Source: JBBRRP01 sp964609655 (GTDB lineage Bacteria; Myxococcota_A; Polyangia; Polyangiales; Polyangiaceae). From it: DNA of 12,804 nucleotides. A program made the translations under genes and the position numbers. Positions 1 through 7,700 of this stretch are shown piece by piece (position 1 is the first letter of the stretch; every line of letters begins with the position of its first letter). The notes beneath the pieces were generated by a model. That model did no database searches, was not told the origin of the DNA, and saw only the letters and a program-made list of their open reading frames with translations. The DNA lies in NCBI GenBank assembly GCA_964609655.1, contig CAZSUA010000152.1, positions 1 to 12,804 on the forward strand. The letters are read 5' to 3'.

Positions 1-257
1 GCCAACACCCGATCGTGATCGTTGTTGCCGGCATGGACGCGGCGCTTCCGACTGTCGTTGGTGGGCTCGTTCGCAGCGTCGTGTTTGCGGTGCCGACCTC
101 GAATGGGTACGGCGTCGCGGCGGGCGGAGAGAGCGCCCTTCGCGCCGTGCTTGCAAGCTGCTCGCCCGGGCTCGCGGTGTTAAACATCGACAACGGATAC
201 GGGGCCGCGTGCGCCGCGATGCGCGTCCTCCGCGCGATCGACGCTGAAGGCCAGTGA
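1..257 (+). CDS. larB: LarB-type nickel-pincer cofactor biosynthesis protein, 3' end only
   Basis: This is the carboxyl end, about 84 codons, of a gene that starts before the window; the open frame runs from base 3. LarB carboxylates and hydrolyses nicotinic acid adenine dinucleotide in the cytoplasm, as the first step towards the nickel-pincer cofactor of lactate racemase-type enzymes. The visible part is the end of the AIR-carboxylase (PurE-like) fold: a VVAGMDAALPTVVGGL stretch, then VPTSNGYG, then the SCSPGLAVLNIDNGYGA segment. The NIDNGYGA element is characteristic of LarB and is not found in PurE itself. A GTG at 15 cannot be the real start, because conserved sequence continues upstream of it. 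The TGA stop overlaps the ATG of the next gene (TGATG), so the two are probably translationally coupled. PurE or another PurE-like protein is less likely. Confidence 0.85.
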   Translation, partial: QHPIVIVVAGMDAALPTVVGGLVRSVVFAVPTSNGYGVAAGGESALRAVLASCSPGLAVLNIDNGYGAACAAMRVLRAIDAEGQ

Positions 258-919
258 TGCGGGTCATCGTCATCGGAACTGGGACGGAGATCGGGAAGAC
301 CCACGTGACCGAGTGCCTCTTGGTGCACGCGCGTTCACGCGGGGTTCGAGCGCGGGCGTACAAGCCCATCGCGACCGGAGTTGCAGAGCTATGCGAAGAC
401 ACAGAGCGACACGCTAAGGCCTGCGGCGCTCCCTACGCGCCCCCGACCTTTGCGTACCGTCGTCCGGTGTCTCCGCATCTGGCTGCGCGAGAGGAAGGTC
501 GCCCGATCGACCTCGACGTGATTCGAATGCGTGCCGACGAGATGGCGTCCGACGTAGACCTCTTGCTCGTGGAGGGGGCGGGCGGCCTGTTTAGCCCGCT
601 TAGCGAATCGATCACCAACATCGATCTCGTGCGATCTTTGATGCCGGCCGTCGTGTTGCTCGTCGCACCCGATCGACTCGGCGTGCTCCACGACGTACAC
701 GCTACCAAACGTGCGTCCCTGGGCCTCGACGTGCCGCTGCATGCGGTCGTGCTCTCCACTCCAGCGACGCTCGACGAGTCTTCGACCTCCAACGCGCAGG
801 AGTTGGAGCGACTTGGCCTTGGCCCCGTTGCTGGCGTATTTCCGCGAGCGAGCATCTTTGCAGCCGTTAGCCAACGGGTCGCGGCGCAGACGTGGTTGAA
901 GCTCGCGCTTGCGCCGTGA
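257..919 (+). CDS. bioD: dethiobiotin synthetase
   Basis: BioD is a cytoplasmic enzyme that closes the ureido ring of 7,8-diaminopelargonate with CO2 and ATP, the penultimate step of biotin synthesis. The 220-residue product has the usual length. Visible motifs are the P-loop GTGTEIGKT (residues 7-15), KPIATG with the substrate-binding lysine (K36), an acidic DTE at 48-50, SPHLAA (72-77) and VEGAGGLFSPL with the conserved Glu at 106. The usual P-loop in this family is GTDTxxGKT; here its third residue is Gly instead of Asp, a change close to the nucleotide site. The start is taken as ATG 257 because it overlaps the larB stop (TGATG); a GTG one codon earlier would also be in frame. No other bio gene is visible in the window. 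The gene ends 30 bp from the convergent ilvD gene. Confidence 0.93.
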   Translation: MRVIVIGTGTEIGKTHVTECLLVHARSRGVRARAYKPIATGVAELCEDTERHAKACGAPYAPPTFAYRRPVSPHLAAREEGRPIDLDVIRMRADEMASDVDLLLVEGAGGLFSPLSESITNIDLVRSLMPAVVLLVAPDRLGVLHDVHATKRASLGLDVPLHAVVLSTPATLDESSTSNAQELERLGLGPVAGVFPRASIFAAVSQRVAAQTWLKLALAP

Positions 920-949
920 CAACGAGTTCCCTGCCTGTTGGCTTCGGGC

Positions 950-2641
950 TTATCCCTCGTCGGTAACACAGCCGTGGGAGGCATCGCCGACCAGCTTGAT
1001 GTATTTGGCCAGCACACCTCGGGTGGCACGCAAAGGCGGAGCTTGCCAAGCGGCGAGCCGCGCTTGCAGCTCTGCATCGGAAAGCGCGACCTCAATCGTG
1101 TCGGCGCTGGCATCGATGCTGATGATGTCGCCATCCATAACCACAGCTAACGGCCCGCCCATCTGGGCTTCTGGCGTGATATGGCCGATGACGAAGCCGT
1201 GCGTGCCACCCGAGAAGCGCCCATCGGTGATCATGCCCACGCTTTTGCCGAGGCCAGTGCCCATGACGGCAGAGGTGATGCGCAACATTTCAGGCATGCC
1301 TGGCCCACCTTTAGGCCCTTCATACCGAATCACGATCACGTCGCCCGGCTTGACTTTGCCCGCTTCAATACCCTTGAGCGTCAATTCCTCCGAATCGAAC
1401 ACACACGCTGGCCCCGAAAATTTCAGCCCCTCCTTGCCGGTGATCTTCGCCACCGCGCCCAAAGGCGCCAGGTTCCCCCTCAGGATTCTGATGTGGCCCG
1501 TGGCCTTAACGGGAGTCGACACGGGGAAGATCACTTTTTGCCCCTCTCGCAGGCCCTGCAACGCTTCAACGTTCTCGCCCAACGTTTTCCCCGTGACCGT
1601 CAACAGGTTGCCGTCAACCAACCCTTCCTTGATCAGCAGCTTGAGTACGGCGGGTGTGCCGCCTACCTCATGCAGATCTTGCATCAAGTACTGACCGCTG
1701 GGGCGCAGGTCTGCCAACATGGGCGTTCGTTCACCCACGCGCTTGAAGTCATCGATGGTCAACGCCACATCTACGGCGCGCGCCATGGCAATGAGGTGCA
1801 AAACCGCGTTCGTCGAGCCGCCCAATGCCATCACAACCGCGATCGCGTTCTCAAACGCAGGCTTTGTCATGATCATCCGAGGTGTGATGTTCTTCTCGAG
1901 AATGATTCTCATGGCTTTGCCAACCTCGCCACACTCCCGAATCTTCTCCTCAGAAATAGCTGGATTCGATGAACTATAGGGCAACGCCATCCCCATCGTT
2001 TCAATGGCCGCCGCCATCGTGTTGGCCGTATACATTCCGCCACACGCGCCTGGCCCGGGGCAGGAACTCTCGACCACATCGTTAAGTTGTTTCTCGTCGA
2101 TCTCTTTTCGCAAGAATGACCCATAGGCCTCGAAGGACGAAATGATGTCGAGCCGCCTGTTGCCCAAACGGCCAGGAGCAATGGTGCCGCCATAAACCAT
2201 GATGCTAGGGCGATCGAGGCGGCCCATCGCAATTAGAGCGCCCGGCATGTTCTTGTCGCAGCCAACGATCGATATGTTGCTATCATAGTAGTGGGCGAGA
2301 GAGATGGCCTCGATTGAATCGGCGATCACTTCACGCGAGGGCAACGAACAACGCATGCCTTCGGTGCCGTTCGAAATGCCATCGCTCACACCAATGGTGT
2401 TGAAGATCCATCCCACGAGGCCAGCGTCTTGCACACTTTTCTTCACGTGAGCTGCGAGGCCATTCAGGTGCATATTACAGGGATTGCTTTCGTAACCCGT
2501 GCTGCAGATCCCCACCTGAGCCTTGTCGAAATCTGCTGGTTTTAGGCCTGCGCCGCACAACATCGCCTTGGCGCCCGGCAGCGAAATGTCTTGGGTTAAC
2601 TTCGCGCTGGTTCGGTTGATTGGGTGAAGTTTGTCGTTCAT
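950..2641 (-). CDS. ilvD: dihydroxy-acid dehydratase
   Basis: IlvD dehydrates 2,3-dihydroxy-isovalerate and 2,3-dihydroxy-3-methylvalerate to the 2-keto acids, the third common step of valine and isoleucine synthesis, and acts in the cytoplasm with an Fe-S cluster. The 563-residue protein has the full family length. The three cluster cysteines are present: NPCNMHL (C55), GCDKNMPG (C128) and GPGACGGMYTANTM (C200). The carboxyl-terminal signature TDGRFSGGTHGFVIGH is also intact. One unusual point is GMRCSLPSRE (C98), where most relatives have Tyr. The ATG follows the stop of the icd remnant by 4 bases (TAACGACATG), with an AAGG Shine-Dalgarno inside the end of that remnant. Transcription therefore probably starts upstream of icd', and translation may be coupled to it. 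The style and slightly lower GC of this block differ from the flanks, which would fit transfer, but this was not measured. Confidence 0.96.
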   Translation of the reverse strand: MNDKLHPINRTSAKLTQDISLPGAKAMLCGAGLKPADFDKAQVGICSTGYESNPCNMHLNGLAAHVKKSVQDAGLVGWIFNTIGVSDGISNGTEGMRCSLPSREVIADSIEAISLAHYYDSNISIVGCDKNMPGALIAMGRLDRPSIMVYGGTIAPGRLGNRRLDIISSFEAYGSFLRKEIDEKQLNDVVESSCPGPGACGGMYTANTMAAAIETMGMALPYSSSNPAISEEKIRECGEVGKAMRIILEKNITPRMIMTKPAFENAIAVVMALGGSTNAVLHLIAMARAVDVALTIDDFKRVGERTPMLADLRPSGQYLMQDLHEVGGTPAVLKLLIKEGLVDGNLLTVTGKTLGENVEALQGLREGQKVIFPVSTPVKATGHIRILRGNLAPLGAVAKITGKEGLKFSGPACVFDSEELTLKGIEAGKVKPGDVIVIRYEGPKGGPGMPEMLRITSAVMGTGLGKSVGMITDGRFSGGTHGFVIGHITPEAQMGGPLAVVMDGDIISIDASADTIEVALSDAELQARLAAWQAPPLRATRGVLAKYIKLVGDASHGCVTDEG

Positions 2642-2645
2642 GTCG

Positions 2646-3083
2646 TTACTGACCTTGGCCTAGGGCGAAGCCTTGTTCACCATCAAAGGTGCACAAGTTC
2701 TCGGTCTTGATAACGCCGACGTCACCTTGAGGGGCGTAGCTCACGCAAGGGCGAACATTAGCATAAAGACCCAGCGTCTTTCGCACCGTGACGTTGAGGC
2801 TCTTGTAGCCGCTGCCAGAAGGGGTGGTGATGGGCGCCTTGAGGAACACCTTCGTCCGGTGGAGGCTGGCCCAGGCGTCGGCGTCAATGCCGGCAGTATT
2901 ACCGGCGAGGTAAAAGCGCTCGCCAATCTCGATTACTTCAGGAGCGATGCGTGCCCCGGCTGCTTGCAAGATGGCCAACGTGGCGTTCATTATCTCGGGG
3001 CCAATGCCGTCTCCACAGGCCACCGTGATGGCTGTTTGCTCAACATTAACATTTTCAGTCTTGGTCCCAGTGTCGGGCTGCAT
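2646..3083 (-). pseudogene. icd: long-form NADP isocitrate dehydrogenase remnant, internally deleted in frame
   Basis: The 145-residue open frame begins like the long-form NADP-dependent isocitrate dehydrogenase found in rickettsia-type bacteria. It shows GDGIGPEI (24-31), KAPITTPSGSGYKSLNVTVRK (82-102, containing the isocitrate-binding Ser/Asn/Arg loop) and LGLYANVRPCVSYAP (104-118). After residue 118 the expected continuation, with the IRENEED region, metal-binding aspartates and NADP site, is absent. Instead the last ~25 residues (VIKTENLCTFDG...GFALGQGQ) resemble the very carboxyl end of the same family. I infer an in-frame deletion of roughly 340 codons that left both ends. The product cannot be an active dehydrogenase. 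The start at ATG 3083 has a good AAAAGGA Shine-Dalgarno. The remnant may now act only as a leader frame feeding ribosomes to ilvD, whose ATG lies 4 bases after its stop. Alternatives are a sequencing or assembly deletion. Confidence 0.82.
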
Positions 3084-3174
3084 ATGAATCCTTTTCGGGG
3101 GGTGATGAGAGACTACGCGAATCGATGTATTAATAAAAATACTTTGTTTGTAGGCTACATATAGATAAAAACCT
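3084..3174. promoter_or_regulatory. divergent promoter/operator region between icd'-ilvD and the lysR stump
   Basis: This 91-bp gap is markedly more AT-rich than everything around it. On the minus strand it holds the AAAAGGA ribosome site about 8 bases before the icd' ATG. An inverted repeat, GTATT-N6-AATAC, lies at 3127-3142. LysR-type regulators usually bind such AT-rich imperfect repeats (T-N11-A) between their own gene and a divergent target. TACATAT-like and TATTTT-like hexamers could serve as -10 boxes in either direction, but I cannot assign a transcription start. It is probably the promoter that still drives ilvD. Confidence 0.55.
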
Positions 3175-3294
3175 ATGAAAAGAGCGACGGAACGCCTGCT
3201 GCGAATTAGCCCTCATCAGCTGCGTGCTTTCGAGTCCACGGCCCGCTTGTTATCGGTCACGCGGGCAGCCAAAGAGATGCCTGATGCGGATTAG
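3175..3294 (+). pseudogene. LysR-type transcriptional regulator, amino-terminal stump
   Basis: An ATG at 3175 opens a 39-codon frame that ends in TAG at 3292-3294. The sequence HQLRAFESTARLLSVTRAA followed by KEM (residues 14-35) is the start of the winged helix-turn-helix of a LysR-family regulator, comparable to the RQLRxFxAVAxxxSxTRAAxxLHxTQP pattern, and looks closest to CbbR-like members. The match stops where the recognition helix (TQPxVS) should follow, and no continuation appears in the other two frames downstream, so about 260 residues including the ligand domain are missing. It is divergent from icd'-ilvD, the usual arrangement of a LysR gene and its target, so it was probably the local regulator. 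The stump cannot bind DNA normally. Confidence 0.75.
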
Positions 3295-3313
3295 CGTCGC
3301 GTCCCATCAGCTT

Positions 3314-3390
3314 GGCGTGGAGGGGGTGCTCGCGAAAGAAAGTAGTAAGCATGCTTACTATCTCAGATCGGCGCGGAGGGGGTGTCGCGA
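3314..3390. repeat. imperfect direct repeat pair flanking a palindrome
   Basis: Two near-identical 21-22 base copies lie at 3314-3335 and 3370-3390. Both share GGCG(T/C)GGAGGGGGTG followed by TCGCGA; the left copy has one extra C before TCGCGA. They start 56 bases apart and bracket the 18-bp palindrome at 3343-3360. Confidence 0.7.
3343..3360. promoter_or_regulatory. perfect 18-bp palindrome, possible operator
   Basis: TAGTAAGCATGCTTACTA equals its own reverse complement over all 18 bases. A gapless dyad of this length is the type of site bound by TetR- or MarR-family dimers. No intact regulator or start codon lies next to it, so it may be an orphan operator left by a lost gene. Function is not established. 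Confidence 0.45.
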
Positions 3391-3564
3391 GCATGCGTCG
3401 CCGAAGATGCGGAACATAAGACAACGGTCGCTTCAACAAAGGAAACACCCCCGAGAGCCGCCAGAGCGCCTCGGGCGTATTCTTGCGAAGAGGCCCGTGT
3501 TGAGTTCGATGGCGATCTTCAAGCTCCCCGGAGGGGTGGGTAAGCTTTTCTGAGAGTCTCGGGA

Positions 3565-3581
3565 GAGTTCAGGGAGAACTC
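3565..3581. terminator. small hairpin at the end of the GH113-like gene
   Basis: GAGTTC (3565-3570) and GAACTC (3576-3581) form a perfect 6-bp stem with a 5-base loop. The right arm overlaps the TGA stop of the minus-strand gene. There is no T-run after it, so it is at best a weak terminator or a 3'-end stabilising hairpin. Confidence 0.35.
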
Positions 3582-4614
3582 AAGGAAAGCGCCGAGAGCG
3601 ACAAAGAAAGATTTCCTTCAGTGCGATTTCGGCGGGCTTCCCAATCGGCTCAAACGCGAGCGGGTGACTACAGCCCGGCGCACTCAGGCCCCAGACGCGA
3701 AACGAGCGGAGTTCTTCCACGTTGGACCAGACTTCACCAAACGCCTCGAAACAGCGTCGCTGAAGCTCAAGATCAGCGACCTCGTGTTGGAAGTCAAAGT
3801 TCCACGGGCGGCAGCCTGCAACTTCTGTTGCGGGATAACCAACCTCAACGAAGGTGAGGGGCTTTTTGTGTCGGCGAGCGACTGCTAGCAAGTGTTTCTG
3901 ATGAAGCCGCCAGCTTGCGGCAAGGTTTGAACCCGTCGCTCGGCGTCTGAACGCGAGCGGAAAATACGCTGAAATTCCGATGGAATCGAGCGCATCATAG
4001 ATCCGCAAGAACGGATACTGTGGCGCTACCGCCGCCACCGTCAGGTGCCCGCCAAATTCGCGGCGGACCTGTTCGATGACGCGTAGCCACGGTCGGCGAC
4101 GCAAAAAAAGCATCGTCAGCTCGCTCGCCACGACTAGCTCACTCACTCCGAGGGGCTCCAGCTCCCGCGCAAGGCTTGAGATGCAGGCACCGTAGTTCTC
4201 AAACCAACGCCGCGGGTCGAGAGGGGTGATCCACTGACGATCGCCCAGGCCTCGCGCGAACAGAATTGGCAGCACGCTTACTTTTTGGCCGGCGGAGCGC
4301 GCGTGGGCAGCTACCTCTGCCAAGCGCAGCCGCTGTTGAGACGCAGCGAACTCTTGGCCTTGCTTGGGGTTCGGCGTTCGGGCGAACGCTACGTCGTGTG
4401 CGAATCGGTCCGACTGGGTCAGTTCCACGATGAGCGTGACATGGTGTGCGCCGACGCGCGCGGCGTCGTTAATGGCAATCACGCCTTGAGCGGTGGTCCA
4501 GTCGCCCCACTGAGTCAGCACGAACCCATCCGTTTCCTTCATGACGGTCGTTTGTAGCTCAGGTGGGTCCTGTCCACCCGGGGCCCCGACGGCTGGTTGG
4601 GTCTGGCTGAACAC
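3580..4614 (-). CDS. GH113-like TIM-barrel glycoside hydrolase
   Basis: The 344-residue product resembles glycoside hydrolase family 113, whose characterised members are beta-mannanases with a (beta/alpha)8 barrel. Visible elements are FVLTQWGDW at the first strand (31-39), VLPILFARG (114-122), WFENYGACISSLARELEPLGVSEL (137-160), VVASELTML with the presumed acid/base Glu165, the DSIGISAYFPL strand (210-220), KPLTFVEVGYPA with the presumed nucleophile Glu257, a PW pair at 270-271, RVWGL (306-310) and the closing GKPAEI (325-330). The barrel appears complete. The start is taken as GTG 4614, just after an in-frame stop; ATG 4542 (residue 25) is a reasonable alternative because the first 25 residues carry no motif. 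Neither start gives an obvious signal peptide, so the location is uncertain. The gene is divergent from the galactose oxidase gene across 101 bp. The substrate cannot be fixed from sequence. Confidence 0.72.
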   Translation of the reverse strand: MFSQTQPAVGAPGGQDPPELQTTVMKETDGFVLTQWGDWTTAQGVIAINDAARVGAHHVTLIVELTQSDRFAHDVAFARTPNPKQGQEFAASQQRLRLAEVAAHARSAGQKVSVLPILFARGLGDRQWITPLDPRRWFENYGACISSLARELEPLGVSELVVASELTMLFLRRRPWLRVIEQVRREFGGHLTVAAVAPQYPFLRIYDALDSIGISAYFPLAFRRRATGSNLAASWRLHQKHLLAVARRHKKPLTFVEVGYPATEVAGCRPWNFDFQHEVADLELQRRCFEAFGEVWSNVEELRSFRVWGLSAPGCSHPLAFEPIGKPAEIALKEIFLCRSRRFP

Positions 4615-4715
4615 GGCTCAGTTTGGCGCCTTCCTAGTCCTGAAGTTTTTCCTAAAGCGCAGATTCGAAAATTCGTCTAGATGCTCGGGAGCCGTCGCAC
4701 CTACAGGGTCTCACA
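4615..4715. promoter_or_regulatory. divergent intergenic region between glycosidase and oxidase cluster
   Basis: These 101 bp must hold the promoters for both the minus-strand glycosidase and the plus-strand oxidase operon. A small inverted repeat CGAA-AA-TTCG lies at 4666-4675 in its AT-richer middle. On the plus side AGGG sits about 7 bases before ATG 4716. On the minus side AGGAAGG sits about 14 bases before GTG 4614. No clear -35/-10 pair could be assigned. Shared control of the two genes is possible. Confidence 0.45.
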
Positions 4716-7700
4716 ATGACACACAGTCGTATCCTCGCCTCTTATTACCTCATTCTAGCTGCCAGCCTTTCGGCCGGGATCTCCTGCGGGGTGTCGCGCC
4801 CCGATGGGTCAGAGCCAGAGGAGCGGCTCGCTCAAAAGCGTCAAGCGATCAGTCTTGAGGAAGCGGCCCGTGCCCAATGGTCACCGGTTATCAGCTTACC
4901 CATCGTTCCCGTTTCCGCGGCCAACTTGCCGAACGGGAAGGTGCTCCTGTGGTCTGCCGAGAATCGCTTTAGCTTCGGCAATAACTTGGGGCGCACGTAC
5001 ACAGTGCAGTTCGATCCAGCGAACAGCAGCGCCACCGAACGGCTCGTGAGCGAAACGGGTCACGATATGTTCTGCCCGGGCACGGCGAATCTTCCCGATG
5101 GTCGTATTCTGGTCAACGGCGGGCTATCAAGCGGAGTCACCAGCATTTATGATCCCGTTTCAGACACCTGGACTCGCGCTGCAGCGATGAATATTCCACG
5201 CGCGTACCAAGGTACGGCGCCTTTAGCGGATGGCTCGGTGTTCACGCTCGGTGGTTCGTGGGCGGGCGGAGTTGGCAACAAGCACGGCGAGGTTTGGACC
5301 GAAGCCTCTGGTTGGCGGCTCTTGCCGGGAGTCCGCATTGAGCCATTCTTGTCGACGGATCCGACGCGCAATTTCGGAATGGATAGCCATCTTTGGTTGC
5401 TGCAAACTGGGAACGGCCAAGTCTTTCACGCCGGGCCTGGATTTAACCTGAATTGGGTGGATACGAGGGGCAATGGGCGAGTCACACCGATCGGCCGCCG
5501 TGGAGATGACGAATTTAGCATCAACGGCAATGCGGTCATGTTCGACAAGGGTAAGGTGCTAAAGATCGGGGGTGCTCCGGGTTACGACGGTGTTAACTCG
5601 AATGCGAATACCTACGTCATAGACCTGGGTGCGGATGTTAACGTACGCAAGATCGCGTCGATGGCGTACCGGCGAGCTTTCCATAACTCGGTGGTGCTGC
5701 CGAATGGGCAGGTGGTGGTGATCGGTGGGGCGACGGTGGCGGTCGGCTTCTCAGACAATAACTCGGTGTTGGCCCCTGAGCTGTTCGATCCGATAACGGA
5801 GACCTTCACGGTGCTGCCTGCGATGACGGTGCCGCGCAACTACCACAGCATTGCGCTGCTGCTGCCCGACGCACGGGTGATTTCGGCTGGCGGAGGCCTG
5901 TGTGGCAGTGGCTGCGCCGCCAATCATCAAGATTTGCAGATCCTGAGCCCTCCGTACCTGTTCAACACGGATGGCTCGCTCGCGACACGCCCCGTCATCG
6001 TGACTGCGCCCGATAGCGCGGCGTATGGGACCGCGCTAACGGTCACGACCGACAGCGATGTCAGTTCGTTCGCGCTGGTCCGCTCAGCTTCCACCACGCA
6101 TGCCGTGAATAACGATCAGCGCCGAATTCCTCTTTCATATCAGGCCTTGGGTGCAGGCACGTATAGCCTTCAAGTACCCACGAATCCGGGCTGGGCCGTC
6201 CCTGGCCTGTACATGCTGTTTGCCATGAACTCAGCCGGGGTCCCGTCCGTGGCCAAGACGCTGCGAATCGGTTCGGCGACGGCGCTTTCGTTGAATGCAC
6301 CCACCGAGCAGACCGCAAGCGTTGGTGCCCCAACGAGCCTGCCGCTCGTCGCTAGTGCGTCTGCTGGCGTGGTGTTGAGCTATAGCGCGAATGGTTTGCC
6401 GCCGGGGCTCAGCCTGGATGCCGCAAGCGGAGTGATCTCAGGGACGCCCACGACGATCGGACGAACGCTGGTCGAGGTCCGCGTCACCGACGGGGAACAG
6501 ACCGTCAGCAGCGAGTTCGTGTGGAACATTCGCGAACCGGGTCTCACCCGTTTCGTCCGCTTCGAAGCACGCTCCGAAATCAACGGCAACCCGTGGTCGT
6601 CCGCGGCGGAAATCAATGTTTTGGATCGCAACGGAGTGGCCCTGCCGCGCACGGGTTTTAGCATTAGCGCCGATAGCCAAGAGCTCGTCGGACAGAACGG
6701 AGCTGCGAACAACGCGATTGACGGCAATCCCGCCACCATCTGGCACACTCAATGGCAGGCTGCAACTCCTCCTCCTCCGCACTCGCTCACACTCGATCTT
6801 GGTGCTTCCTTCGACGTCGGCGGCCTTCGATACCTGCCGCGCTCCGGCGGCACTCTCAACGGCACTGTTGCCCAATACGCGGTGTTCCTAAGCGCAGACG
6901 GGTCGCAATGGGCCAGCGCGGTCTCCGAAGGCAATCTGCTAAACTATGGTCCCGCGGCTGACGAAAAGACGATTTACTTCGACAATATTGCGCGATCCAA
7001 AGTGGCTACCCAGTCTTCGACAGTGATTCCGGCCGACGCAAGCCGTGCTGTCGATGGCAACACGAACGCGATTCTGTCGAACGGTTCGGTGACGCAAACG
7101 AACGTTGAAGCTAGCCCGTGGTGGCAAGTGGATCTTGGTGCGCAGTACGACCTTTTCGGGCTCCGCCTGTGGAATCGGGGTGACTGCTGTGCGGCGAGCC
7201 TGAGCAATTTCTATGTGCTGACCTCAAGAACGCCGATGACGGGTCGCACACTCCCGGATCTGTTGGCTGATCCCGCTGTTGCGAAACTTCAGGTTCCAGG
7301 CACGGAGCCAGCAGTACAGCTCCATCCGTTGAGCGGCCGTGCTCGCTTTGTGCGCGTTGAGCTCGCCGGTACGGATGCCTTAAGTCTGGCTGAAGTCGAG
7401 GTCTACGGAAAGATTGCCCAAAATGAAGCACCCACGCTGGCAACGCCAGTACCGGAATCGCTGATGGTGGGCGCGGCGGTAGCACTGGCGCTCCAAGGGA
7501 ACGATCCGGACGGTGACGCTTTGAATTATGCAGCTACAGGTTTACCCCCAGGGCTCAGTCTCGATCCAAGTACGGGCGTGATCAGCGGAACTGCCAGCTT
7601 AGCCGGGAATTTCCATGTTGCTGCCCGTGTCGTCGATGCCCGTGGTGGCACGGCCAACGCAGAATTCGACTGGCCTGTCGGCGACGTGCCACCGACCGTT

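Larger units (their letters stand above)
3295..3579. other. gene-poor stretch between the lysR stump and the GH113-like gene
   Basis: No convincing gene is seen in these 285 bp. Open frames that cross it on both strands have no recognisable motif and an Arg/Pro/His-rich make-up typical of chance translation. It contains a perfect palindrome and a pair of imperfect direct repeats (listed separately). Its right edge runs into a small hairpin at the end of the minus-strand glycosidase gene. Confidence 0.6.

Noticed and set aside
920..949. Possible bidirectional terminator between bioD and ilvD
   Set aside because: Only a 5-base match (ACGAG/CTCGT, 922-926 and 956-960) with a 29-base loop is present and there is no T-run; not a credible hairpin.
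389..1134. Minus-strand open frames of 177 and 233 codons over bioD
   Set aside because: They are shadows of bioD, without a ribosome site or any domain.
909..1972. Plus-strand open frames of 261 and 263 codons over ilvD
   Set aside because: Both are antisense to a complete, strongly conserved ilvD and show no motif of their own.
3224..3553. 109-codon plus-strand open frame through the gene-poor stretch
   Set aside because: It overlaps the LysR stump in another frame, contains the palindrome and repeats, and has no family resemblance; the protein composition looks random.
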